Positions 1 through 6,850 of a stretch of DNA of 63,764 nucleotides are shown here, in pieces. The stretch's first letter is position 1. Every line of letters starts with the position of its first letter. The DNA is taken from positions 1 to 63,764 of the forward strand of contig LVAN01000003.1 of NCBI GenBank assembly GCA_001604045.1. The letters are read 5' to 3'. The notes under the pieces were generated by a model. It worked only from the letters and a program-made list of their open reading frames with translations, searched no databases and was not told the origin of the DNA. Both the position numbers and the translations under genes were made by a program. This DNA comes from Clostridiales bacterium Firm_08 (GTDB lineage Bacteria; Bacillota; Clostridia; Oscillospirales; QAKW01).

Positions 1-213
1 GGTGGAATGGGTCGCGTGGAGCTGACGGTTGAGATTGGTGAGCGTGACGATATCGTTGTCCACGAGTTCCAGCGCTCCCACCCCGGCGCGCGCCAGCGCC
101 TCCGCGGCGTAGCCGCCGACGCCGCCGACGCCGAATACCGCCACGCGCGCGGCGGAAAGCCGTTTGACGGCGTTCTCACCGAGCAGCAGACCGGTGCGTT
201 CAAATTGATCCAT
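1..213 (-). CDS. tcdA: ThiF/E1-family tRNA threonylcarbamoyladenosine dehydratase-like, N-terminal part
   Basis: The first 71 codons are visible and the gene runs off the left edge. The protein begins [19 protein letters not shown] and has a Rossmann nucleotide-binding loop [11 protein letters not shown] near residue 29. This is followed by [15 protein letters not shown], the acidic and Arg-Gln signature of the ThiF/MoeB/E1 superfamily. The short N-terminus with RTGLLLGE is typical of TcdA/CsdL, which ATP-dependently cyclises t6A37 to ct6A in tRNA. The ATG at 213 follows an AAGGGTGATAT ribosome site and a very good promoter at 231-259. Only the N-terminal domain is seen, so other ThiF-like enzymes cannot be fully excluded. 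Confidence 0.8.
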   Translation of the reverse strand, partial: MDQFERTGLLLGENAVKRLSAARVAVFGVGGVGGYAAEALARAGVGALELVDNDIVTLTNLNRQLHATHST

Positions 214-230
214 AGATATCACCCTTTTTG

Positions 231-259
231 AGTATAGAAAAAAATTGACGGATTGTCAA
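231..259 (-). promoter_or_regulatory. Sigma-A promoter of the tcdA-like gene
   Basis: On the minus strand TTGACA (254-259) and TATACT (231-236) are separated by 17 bases, about 18 bases upstream of the start codon at 213. This is a near-consensus vegetative promoter. Confidence 0.8.
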
Positions 260-356
260 CCTTTGTCAGCCAAGGACAACAAGCTGAGAAGCGACGATTA
301 TTACCGTTTATCAGGCGTATCGTCCTTACCAAAGGTCATCCTTTGTGAATTGACAC

Positions 357-385
357 TTGAAAATTAGTTATCCGTGATTTATAAT
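357..385 (+). promoter_or_regulatory. Sigma-A promoter of the sugar dehydratase gene
   Basis: TTGAAA (357-362) and TATAAT (380-385) are separated by 17 bases. A second TTGACA at 350-355 is 24 bases from the -10 and is too far away to serve. The start codon lies about 50 bases downstream. Confidence 0.7.
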
Positions 386-437
386 AATAAATAGAAAAAG
401 TATTCCACCAGTATTTCGCCGATAGGAGGAACCGATC

Positions 438-2282
438 ATGCGCATCCAGCGTCTGCTCAAAATTTTGCCCGTCGCGGTCTGCGATTCTGTCGCTGTCGCC
501 GTCGCCGCGCTTATGGCGTGGCTGATCCATTATACTAAAATGGATCCGGCGTACGCCGACCTTCAGCTGAGGAGCACGATCAAATTCCTGCCCATCCTTG
601 CCGTCGGTACGGTGGCGATCTTTTATTTTCTGGGTCTGTACGTTTCCCTCTGGCGGTTCGCGGGCGCGCGGGAGGCGATCCGGGTATTCGCCGGCGTGTT
701 CCTCGTTACCGCGTCGTATATCCTGTTCGGTGACGTCTGGCTGAGATTTCACAACGATCCCGTTTTTTACGCGGTATTTTTCTCGGTGGCGCTGGTCCTG
801 ATCCTGCTCATCCGCTTTTTCGCGCGGATCCTGTCCTTTATACAACGGGAGGGTCTGCGGTTCAAAAAGACGCACGAGCGCATTATGATCATCGGCGCGG
901 GGGAGGCGGGCAGTATCCTGCTCAGCGGGATCTCGACGTCGGGGCAGTACATGCAAAGTCGCGTGGTCTGTGTGATCGACGACGATAAGACGAAGGTCGG
1001 ATTTAAGATCGGCGGCGTCAAGATCGTCGGTACGCGGGACGATATCCCCGAAATGGTGGAAAAATATAAGGTGAACACCATCCTGTTCGCCATCCCGAGC
1101 TGCCCGAAAGCGGAAATGCAGAAAATTATGAACATCTGCAAAATGACCGGCTGTAAACTCAAAACGCTGCCCGGCGTAAGCGAACTCACCGACGGCTCCA
1201 AGATCAATCAGATCCGCGAGGTGAGCGTGGAGGATCTGCTCGGACGGGACGTCATCAAACTGGATCTCGGCGGGATCGGCGAATTTATCGGCGGCAGGAG
1301 CGTGCTGGTCACCGGCGCGGGGGGATCCATCGGTTCGGAACTTTGCCGTCAGATCGCCAAGTACAAGCCGTCCACCCTGCTGCTGCTCGATATTTATGAA
1401 AATACCACCTACGAGATCCAGCTGGAACTGCAAAAGAAATATCCGTCGCTGGATCTCAGGGTGCATATCGGATCTATCACGGACGAAAGAATGCTGGACA
1501 GACTGTTGTCGCAGTATCATCCCGAGATCGTATTCCACGCCGCGGCGCACAAGCATGTCCCGCTGATGGAGGACAGCCCGCGCGAGAGCGTACAGAACAA
1601 TGTGTTCGGCACGCTGGCGCTCGTCAGGGCGTGCGACCGCTTCAAAGTCAAAAAATTCGTGATGATCTCCACCGACAAGGCGGTCAATCCCACCAACGTG
1701 ATGGGGGCGACCAAACGGATCTGCGAGCTGATCATCGAGACCTATGACAAGATCTCCGAGACGGAGTTCGTCGCCGTGCGGTTCGGCAACGTGCTGGGCT
1801 CCAACGGCAGCGTTATCCCGCTGTTCAAAAAGCAGATCGCCGCCGGCGGCCCCATCACCGTCACGCATAAAGACATCATCCGCTTCTTTATGACCATTCC
1901 CGAGGCGGTGTCGCTCGTCCTGCAGGCGGGAGCGCTTGCCAGGGGCGGGGAGATATTCGTGCTGGATATGGGCGAGCCGGTCAAGATCCTCGATCTCGCG
2001 GAAAACCTTATCCGGCTCAGCGGTCTGCGGCCGTATGAGGACATCGACATCCAGTTTACCGGACTTCGTCCCGGCGAGAAACTCTATGAGGAACTTCTGA
2101 TGGACGAGGAAGGGCTGACCGATACCGCGCACGATATGATCCACGTCGGCAAACTGTCCGACATCGATCCCGAGGCGTTTATGGAAAAACTTGAGGAACT
2201 TCGCCGCGCCGTCGCGGACGACAGCCGCGACATCCGCGCGGAGATCCGCAAGGTCGCGCCGACCTATCATCCGGCAGAATAA
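438..2282 (+). CDS. Membrane-bound UDP-sugar 4,6-dehydratase (CapD/WbpM/PglF type)
   Basis: 614 residues with the layout of large polysaccharide-biosynthesis dehydratases. Four hydrophobic N-terminal membrane segments (about residues 10-130) come first. A CoA-binding-like Rossmann domain starting at IMIIGAGEAGSIL follows, then a C-terminal SDR domain with NAD motif VTGAGGSIGSEL near residue 290. The catalytic region reads MISTDKAVNPTNVMGATK, where Met replaces the usual Tyr of YxxxK. That replacement is characteristic of the WbpM/FlaA1 group, which converts UDP-GlcNAc to the 4-keto-6-deoxy sugar for bacillosamine-type glycans, capsule or O-linked glycans. The start is set by AGGAGG at 424-429. 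It has its own promoter and a strong terminator, so it is probably monocistronic. The exact sugar product is not provable from sequence. Confidence 0.92.
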   Translation: MRIQRLLKILPVAVCDSVAVAVAALMAWLIHYTKMDPAYADLQLRSTIKFLPILAVGTVAIFYFLGLYVSLWRFAGAREAIRVFAGVFLVTASYILFGDVWLRFHNDPVFYAVFFSVALVLILLIRFFARILSFIQREGLRFKKTHERIMIIGAGEAGSILLSGISTSGQYMQSRVVCVIDDDKTKVGFKIGGVKIVGTRDDIPEMVEKYKVNTILFAIPSCPKAEMQKIMNICKMTGCKLKTLPGVSELTDGSKINQIREVSVEDLLGRDVIKLDLGGIGEFIGGRSVLVTGAGGSIGSELCRQIAKYKPSTLLLLDIYENTTYEIQLELQKKYPSLDLRVHIGSITDERMLDRLLSQYHPEIVFHAAAHKHVPLMEDSPRESVQNNVFGTLALVRACDRFKVKKFVMISTDKAVNPTNVMGATKRICELIIETYDKISETEFVAVRFGNVLGSNGSVIPLFKKQIAAGGPITVTHKDIIRFFMTIPEAVSLVLQAGALARGGEIFVLDMGEPVKILDLAENLIRLSGLRPYEDIDIQFTGLRPGEKLYEELLMDEEGLTDTAHDMIHVGKLSDIDPEAFMEKLEELRRAVADDSRDIRAEIRKVAPTYHPAE

Positions 2283-2298
2283 TAAGATATGTATATGT

Positions 2299-2338
2299 AA
2301 AAAAAGCCTTCCCGCGCACAGCGCGGGAAGGCTTTTTT
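2299..2338. terminator. Bidirectional intrinsic terminator
   Basis: A 13-bp GC-rich stem (AGCCTTCCCGCGC with loop ACA) is flanked by A6 on the left and T6 on the right. It can therefore end both the dehydratase transcript and the leftward 65-residue-protein transcript whose stop is at 2348. Confidence 0.9.
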
Positions 2339-2347
2339 GCGCGTTTT

Positions 2348-2545
2348 CTATTGTTTGGAGCCGTTTCGGGTGAAAATATCGTAACTGTATTTACAGCCCG
2401 CGATATACGCTTTACGAACCAAATCGAATATCGCGCCGTTGACTTCCTCAAAAACAGGCTCTTTGTCTGAAAAATTTTCGAAACCTTTTTCAAAAAACAT
2501 CGTGTAAAGTGTGTCAAAATTTTTCTTTCGCATCTCATCGTTCAT
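2348..2545 (-). CDS. Conserved 65-residue protein of the leader-RNA unit, copy A
   Basis: I do not recognise a family. The protein is 65 residues, nearly charge-neutral, rich in aromatic residues and soluble, with no signal peptide or membrane segment. It is clearly homologous to copies at 36229-36426 (53 of 65 identical) and 46515-46712 (about 40 of 65). The best conserved block is FDLVRKAYIAGCKYSYDI, with an invariant Cys, and a second is KEPVFE. Substitutions between copies are mostly conservative, which points to selection on the protein. The ATG at 2545 follows AAGAAAGGAAAAAG. It lies 20 bases beyond an intrinsic terminator that ends the structured RNA at 2565-2734, so it should be made only from read-through transcripts. 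Possible roles are an RNA-binding autoregulator, a small toxin or another effector; none is shown. Confidence 0.75.
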   Translation of the reverse strand: MNDEMRKKNFDTLYTMFFEKGFENFSDKEPVFEEVNGAIFDLVRKAYIAGCKYSYDIFTRNGSKQ

Positions 2546-2564
2546 CGGCTTTTTCCTTTCTTAA

Positions 2565-2734
2565 TAAAAAAAGTGCGCGGCATAAGGCCACGCACCGAAA
2601 AATACATAGCCCTTTTTGCTGCGACACAAGCATCTCCAACCTATCGTGAAGTATGCACAAGGGAGTATGTATTTTTACCGGATGGTAAAAATACATACCT
2701 CACAGATAGGTCAAAGGATTTTCACTTATGTCGC
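2565..2734 (-). ncRNA. Structured leader/small RNA, copy A, ending in an intrinsic terminator
   Basis: Read on the minus strand, the RNA starts about 7 nt after the -10. P1 pairs TGCGACATAAG with CTTGTGTCGCA (11 bp, one G-U). P2 pairs ACCTATC..GAGGTATG with CATACTTC..GATAGGT. P3 is a perfect hairpin, GTATGTATTTTTACC with loop ATCC. A 3' hairpin GTGCGTGG/CCGCGCAC (one G-U, which is a mismatch on the plus strand) is followed by T7, an intrinsic terminator. The same layout with different stem sequences occurs at 36447, 46735 and 47033. That compensatory change supports a folded RNA transcribed from this strand. Confidence 0.75.
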
Positions 2735-2740
2735 AATTTT

Positions 2741-2769
2741 AGTCTATCACAAACATTCTATAAAGTCAA
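2741..2769 (-). promoter_or_regulatory. Extended -10 promoter of leader-RNA unit, copy A
   Basis: TTGACT (2764-2769) and TAGACT (2741-2746) are spaced 17 bases, with a TG two bases upstream of the -10 (TGTGATAGACT). The motif is nearly identical in all four copies and should be a strong sigma-A promoter. Confidence 0.8.
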
Positions 2770-2774
2770 GTGAA

Positions 2775-2912
2775 GCGGCGGGGACGTCGCTCCCTACATG
2801 ATGTTTCCCTGACGGGAAAACGATGTTTCCCTGACGGGAAAATGATGTTGCGGCAAAGCCGCAAATGATGTCAGGCTTCGCCTGAATGATGTTGCCCTTC
2901 GGGCAAATTAAG
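2775..2912. repeat. Modular hairpin array with ATGATG spacers
   Basis: After a GGCGGGGACG...CCCTACA motif come five short perfect hairpins in a row. These are TTTCCCTGACGGGAAA (twice), TTGCGGCAAAGCCGCAA, TCAGGCTTCGCCTGA and TTGCCCTTCGGGCAA, separated by ATGATG or ACGATG. The same array minus two units recurs at 32321-32398. No ORF, transposase or CRISPR-like spacer is present. Function is unknown; the stems could stall or protect RNA, or be non-autonomous repeats. Confidence 0.7.
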
Positions 2913-2915
2913 GAT

Positions 2916-2946
2916 AAAACCTGCAAGCTTTGCTTGCAGGTTTTTC
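2916..2946. terminator. Stand-alone terminator hairpin
   Basis: AAACCTGCAAGC and its complement enclose TTT and are followed by T5. Nearly the same hairpin closes the Mrp gene at 24858-24893. No gene on the plus strand ends here, so it may serve the repeat array or be a repeat itself. Confidence 0.6.
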
Positions 2947-3034
2947 TCATAAAAATTGGCACATTTCCCAGCTCCCTTTCGGGGTCCCCGCGATTGCTCT
3001 GCAATCGTGGGGGAGAGGAGGAGCCGACCGTCAA

Positions 3035-3070
3035 GTCCTTGCGACGGTAAGGCATTTTACAAGGGCTTGC
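3035..3070. repeat. 36-base direct repeat, left copy
   Basis: Begins GTCCTTGCGACGG and ends ACAAGGGCTTGC. It is identical to 3329-3364. The part CCGTC...GACGG is a short inverted repeat. Confidence 0.7.
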
Positions 3071-3328
3071 AAAAGAAAACGTGTGGAATGACGACGGAAC
3101 TTTGCGGCAAAAGCGCAAAGTTTCAAGGAATGGAACAAACGTTTTCGGGGCCCCCTCGTCGGGGCAAAAGTCAAAGATATAGAAGCCTCCCTTTCAGTCG
3201 GCTTCAAAATATCCGACTTTGCCCCTCCTTTTCCCACCTGTGCAAGCACAGATGGGGCCCTTTCAGTTGGTAGCGAAGCGTGACTTTTTGGGGAAAATGA
3301 GCGGCAGCCCGTAAAATATTGCCTTACC

Positions 3329-3364
3329 GTCCTTGCGACGGTAAGGCATTTTACAAGGGCTTGC
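3329..3364. repeat. 36-base direct repeat, right copy
   Basis: Identical to 3035-3070. Here the left flank (from 3321) extends the dyad to GCCTTACCGTC...GACGGTAAGGC, a perfect hairpin. It sits 65 bases before the first phage gene. No third copy was seen on the far side of the cassette, so it is not a proven attachment site. Confidence 0.7.
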
Positions 3365-3428
3365 CGCGAATATGTCCGGTTTGTCCGTTTTTCCACGGTA
3401 CAATAGTAACCGAAAGGAGGGGACAGAC

Positions 3429-3710
3429 GTGGTGACGATGAAAAGCACGTTTGAGAAAATGCTTCGGCGAAAGATGGAGCCGCCGGAGGAGATGAACGGG
3501 GCGCTGCGGGACGGACGCACCGGGCGTATCAGCGTGCGGGAAGGGATCGTGGCGTCCATCCTCGGCAAGGCGCTGGCCGGGGATCTGGCGGCGGCGTCCT
3601 TCGTGCGGGACATCTGCGGCGAGAAAACGCCGCAGGCGGCTAAAAAAGAAAGCGCGCCGCCCGCGCCGACGCTTTCGGTGCGGATCGCGGAAGACGAGGA
3701 GCGGGTGTGA
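3429..3710 (+). CDS. Putative small terminase-like phage protein
   Basis: About 93 residues. It contains REGIVASILGKALAGDLAAA followed by FVRDICGEKTPQ. This helix pattern (REAI...ALAGDLKAIELI...GEKP) is seen in short phage proteins encoded just before the large terminase, presumed to recognise DNA for packaging. The C-terminus is Pro/Ala-rich and ends in acidic residues. AAAGGAGGGG at 3412-3421 favours the GTG at 3429 or 3432 over the in-frame ATG at 3438. The family call rests on position and local pattern, not on a clear HTH. Confidence 0.6.
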   Translation: MVTMKSTFEKMLRRKMEPPEEMNGALRDGRTGRISVREGIVASILGKALAGDLAAASFVRDICGEKTPQAAKKESAPPAPTLSVRIAEDEERV

Positions 3711-3735
3711 CGGCAAAAAGCGGAGTTTCGTTCAC

Positions 3736-3797
3736 GACCCCTCAGTCATAGCGTTTTGAAACCGCTATGACAGCTCCCCTTACACAGGGGAGCCAAG
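3736..3797. repeat. CCCCTCAGTCA...TGACAGCTCCCC intergenic repeat
   Basis: A dyad with GTCATAGCG and CGCTATGAC arms is followed by CAGCTCCCCTTACACAGGGGAGCC. It is inserted between the small and large terminase genes and has the look of a dispersed intergenic repeat common in gut Clostridia (from general knowledge). It separates the two packaging genes by about 130 bases inside an otherwise tightly packed phage operon. Confidence 0.6.
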
Positions 3798-3846
3798 AGG
3801 ACGTAACTGTTTTGTTTCGCTCCGACGCGGGAAAGGCGGTGAGAAA

Positions 3847-5211
3847 ATGGAGCTTGCGTTGACGAGGCGTCAATATGAGTTTGTGAACGCCCGGGCGGAC
3901 GAGGTGCTGTTCGGCGGGGCGGCGGGCGGCGGCAAAAGTTTCGGTCAGATGGCGGACGCGCTGATCTACGCGCTGCGGTATCCCGGCAGTAAACAACTGC
4001 TTTTGCGGCGCACCCTCACCGAACTTGACAAAAGTCTGGTGCGCGTCGCGCTGTCGCTGTACCCGCGGGAGTGGTTCACCTATCAGAAAAGCGAGCACAC
4101 AGGGCGGTTTTCCAACGGCTCGCTGCTGGATTTCGGGTATCTCGACAAAGAGAGCGACGTTTACAAATACCAGTCCGCCGAGTACGACGTCATCCGTTTT
4201 GACGAGCTGACCCATTTCAGCGAGGCGACCTACGTCTATCTCATCTCAAGACTGCGCGGCGTCAGCGACTTTCCGCGCTCGGTGCGCTCCACCACCAACC
4301 CCGGCGGCGCGGGGCACGGCTGGGTCAAGGCGCGGTTCATCGACATCGGACCGCCGGACACCGTGTACCGCTTTACGGCGGGCAGCAGGATCTTTCTGCC
4401 CTCCCGGATAACGGACAACTGTTTTCTGACGCGCGCCGATCCGGGGTATGTCAAACGGCTGGAAAATCTCTCCGAAAAGGACCGCAAGGCGCTGCTGGAC
4501 GGCAACTGGGATCTGTTCGAGGGACAGTACTTCACCGAGTGGGACCGCCGGCGGCACGTCATCGAGCCGTTCGACATCCCGCGGGAGTGGAGATGCCGGT
4601 TCACGATGGACTACGGACTGGATATGCTGGCGGGATACGTCATCGCGACGGACGGCTTCGGCAACGACTACGTCGCGCGGGAGATCTACGAGGGCAAGGA
4701 CAACGGCGGGGAAGGGCTGGTCGTCAGCGAGGCGGCGCGGCGCATCCGGGAGATTTGCGAGGGTCTGGACATTTACGCGTATATCGCGCCGCCCGATCTG
4801 TGGAGCCGCACCAAGGACAGCGGAAAAAGTCTCGCCGCGCTGTTCGGGGAGGAAGGAGTGCGGCTGACCAAAGCGCCGGGCGGCCGCGTGAGCGGCTGGA
4901 TGCAGCTCAGGGAGCGGCTCCGCCCGGCGCGGACCGAGGACGGAAGCGTCCGTCCCCGGCTGAGAGTTTTTTCCGGCTGCGTCAACCTCATCCGCACCCT
5001 GCCCGCGCTCTGCCACGACCCGGCGCGCCCCGACGACGTCGCGCTCCGCCCGCACGAACTCACCCACGCGGCGGACGCGCTGCGGTATTTCGCCGCCGCC
5101 TGTCCGCGCTCCGCGGCGCCGGCTTCCAAACCGCCGCCGCGCTGCGATTTTTCATTTCAAAAACCAAGACCGTATCCGTCGGGATACGGAGAAAGGATCA
5201 AGGTGATCTGA
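3847..5211 (+). CDS. terL: Phage terminase large subunit (ATPase-nuclease)
   Basis: 454 residues. The N-terminal ATPase domain carries Walker A GGAAGGGKS at residues 23-31 and a Walker B-like DVIRFDE near residue 117. The coupling region STTNPGGAGHGWVK lies around 150. The C-terminal RNase H-like nuclease begins at FTMDYGLD near 255 and ends with HELTHAADALRYFA, the usual final acidic site. It packages DNA into the prohead through the portal encoded two genes downstream. AAAGGCGGTGAGAAA precedes the ATG. All key motifs are intact, so the packaging motor looks functional. The stop overlaps the next start by one base. Confidence 0.93.
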   Translation: MELALTRRQYEFVNARADEVLFGGAAGGGKSFGQMADALIYALRYPGSKQLLLRRTLTELDKSLVRVALSLYPREWFTYQKSEHTGRFSNGSLLDFGYLDKESDVYKYQSAEYDVIRFDELTHFSEATYVYLISRLRGVSDFPRSVRSTTNPGGAGHGWVKARFIDIGPPDTVYRFTAGSRIFLPSRITDNCFLTRADPGYVKRLENLSEKDRKALLDGNWDLFEGQYFTEWDRRRHVIEPFDIPREWRCRFTMDYGLDMLAGYVIATDGFGNDYVAREIYEGKDNGGEGLVVSEAARRIREICEGLDIYAYIAPPDLWSRTKDSGKSLAALFGEEGVRLTKAPGGRVSGWMQLRERLRPARTEDGSVRPRLRVFSGCVNLIRTLPALCHDPARPDDVALRPHELTHAADALRYFAAACPRSAAPASKPPPRCDFSFQKPRPYPSGYGERIKVI

Positions 5212-5405
5212 TGATGCAAACGATCATACCCATCATCACGCTGCTGCTGGGAGCGCTGCTATACCGCGGCGGCAGAAAGGACGGGGAGGCGGGACGCGTG
5301 ACGCCGCTGCTGCCCCGCCGAAGGTACAAAAACGAAAAAAAGACCGAACGCCTGCTGGAGCAGGTGGAACGGTATGACGGAGGAGGCAGGCAGTGGAAAC
5401 GGTAA
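5211..5405 (+). CDS. Small phage membrane protein between terminase and portal
   Basis: 64 residues: a hydrophobic N-terminal helix (IIPIITLLLGALLY) followed by a basic, Arg/Lys-rich tail. It overlaps the terminase stop at its start and the portal start at its end (5393), so the three genes are translationally coupled. AAAGGATCAAGGTGAT lies upstream. I do not recognise a family. A single-pass membrane anchor is the only visible property. Confidence 0.55.
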   Translation: MMQTIIPIITLLLGALLYRGGRKDGEAGRVTPLLPRRRYKNEKKTERLLEQVERYDGGGRQWKR

Positions 5406-6850
5406 CGGAGATCTGGAAAAAATACGAACGCGGCGTGGCAAAGCACCGGGAGACGGCGCTGGACGCCGAGACGGAAAAAGCCTACCGCTTTTATGAGGGC
5501 GACCAGTGGTACGGGCTGGAGAGCGGAGAGCCGCTGCCCTGCTACAATTTCATCCGTCCAACCGTCAAATTCAAGGTCGCGAGCGTCGCGATGAACCGGA
5601 TGAGCATTTCTTTTTCCTGCCGGGACGCGAAATACGGCGCGGCGATCGAGGCGCTCAACCGCCGCGCCGCCGAGTGGTGGGAGAACCTCAAAATGGATAC
5701 GCTGCTGTGGGACGTTCTGGAAGCGTCCGCCGTGGCGGGGGACGCTTACCTGTACTTCTACGACGCGCGGGGCGGCGTGCAGGCGGTGGACAACACCCGG
5801 CTGTTTCTGGGAGATGAGACGACAGGCGATCTTGCCCGCCAGCCCTACCTTATGATCTATGAAAGACGAAGGATCGAGGATGTAAAGCAAATTGCCCTTA
5901 CACACGGCGCGCCGGAGGAAACGGCGGAGCGTATCCTGCCCGACCGCGACGAGCGCGGGGAAAAGGACGGGAAATGCGGCGTCATCCTCTATATGGAACT
6001 GCGGGACGACGGCCTGCATTTCAGCCGTTCGGCGCGGCAGGCCGTCATCCAGCCGGATACCTGTATCCGCGGGATGAAACGGTATCCCGTCGCGGGTCTT
6101 ATCACCGCGCCGAGACGGGGCAGCGCGAGAGGGCGCGGCGAGGTACTGCCGCTCATCCAAAATCAGATCGAGGTCAATCGCAACCTCGTCAGACGGCTGC
6201 TCAACGCCAAGATGACGGCGTTTTCCCGCCTTGTGTACGCCGCCGACAAGATCGACAATCCCGAGGATCTCGGCAAGGTGGGCACCGCCATCGCTGTAGG
6301 CGATACGACCATTGAGGACGTGCGGGACGCCGTGGGATACGTGACGCCTTCCCCGATGTCGGGGGACGCCAAGATCATCTCGGACGAGATGCTGTCCGTC
6401 AGCCGCGAACTTGCCGGTACCGGCAACGCGGTGACCGGTCAGATCGATCCGTCGCAGACCAGCGGCAGCGCCATTATCGCGGTGCGGGATCAGGCGCAGC
6501 TGCCGCTCACCGAGACGACCGCGAGACTGCGCCGGTTCGTGGAGGATATCGCGCTGATATGGCTCGATCTCTGGACCTGCTACGCGCCGCGGGGGTGCTT
6601 TGAGGGCATCCCGGCCGACGCGCTGCGCCGTATGCGCCCGAGAGTGCGCATCGACGCGACGGACACCGCGCCGTTTTCCAAATACGCCCGCCAGCAGGCG
6701 CTGGAAGGACTTCTGGAAAAAGGACAGATCACCTTTGAGGAGTTCGTCGGGGCGCTGGAGGATGACGGATCGTATCCGAAAGCGAAACTGACGGAGATCC
6801 TGCAAAACCGAAAGGGGGAAGTAACAGATGGACAAACTGGTAAACAATGA
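5393..6850 (+). CDS. Phage portal protein
   Basis: 485 residues. It starts at GTG after GGAGGAGG (5377-5384), overlapping the preceding small gene. Portal hallmarks are an N-terminal AYRFYEGDQW segment, NFIRPTVKFKVASVAMNRM, a central region with LIQNQIEVNRNLVRRLLNAK, and a helical C-terminal half (LPLTETTARLRRFVED). Together with terminase and coat genes these support a dodecameric DNA-entry ring at the head vertex. The P22-type neighbours suggest a podovirus portal, although it is shorter than the P22 one. The family is assigned by pattern and context. Confidence 0.85.
   Translation: METVTEIWKKYERGVAKHRETALDAETEKAYRFYEGDQWYGLESGEPLPCYNFIRPTVKFKVASVAMNRMSISFSCRDAKYGAAIEALNRRAAEWWENLKMDTLLWDVLEASAVAGDAYLYFYDARGGVQAVDNTRLFLGDETTGDLARQPYLMIYERRRIEDVKQIALTHGAPEETAERILPDRDERGEKDGKCGVILYMELRDDGLHFSRSARQAVIQPDTCIRGMKRYPVAGLITAPRRGSARGRGEVLPLIQNQIEVNRNLVRRLLNAKMTAFSRLVYAADKIDNPEDLGKVGTAIAVGDTTIEDVRDAVGYVTPSPMSGDAKIISDEMLSVSRELAGTGNAVTGQIDPSQTSGSAIIAVRDQAQLPLTETTARLRRFVEDIALIWLDLWTCYAPRGCFEGIPADALRRMRPRVRIDATDTAPFSKYARQQALEGLLEKGQITFEEFVGALEDDGSYPKAKLTEILQNRKGEVTDGQTGKQ

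Larger units (their letters stand above)
2947..3428. other. Gene-free, repeat-rich interval before the phage cassette
   Basis: I see no credible gene in this 480-base stretch. It holds a GC-rich inverted repeat around 2975-3020, fragments resembling CCCTTTCAGTCGGC / TTTCAGTTGGTAGCG dispersed repeats, and two copies of a 36-base direct repeat (3035-3070, 3329-3364). The rightmost 40 bases hold a TACAAT box at 3399-3404 and the ribosome site of the first phage gene. Confidence 0.6.

Noticed and set aside
336-2270. A 644-codon open frame on the minus strand
   Set aside because: It lies antisense to the sugar dehydratase gene, has Arg/Asp/His-rich shadow composition and no domain, and results from high GC at third codon positions.
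2565-2734. Leader RNA copies as 6S RNA
   Set aside because: They are rod-shaped and of similar length. However, 6S RNA is not expected in four copies each followed by a small gene, and a better 6S candidate is at 51698. The idea was kept only as a remote alternative.
2797-2912. CRISPR-like look of evenly spaced repeats
   Set aside because: The units are different perfect hairpins with a constant 6-base spacer. There are no 28-40-base unique spacers and no cas genes nearby.
3035-3364. attL of an integrated prophage
   Set aside because: No matching copy was found right of 16120 and no integrase or tRNA target is present, so an attachment-site call is not supported.
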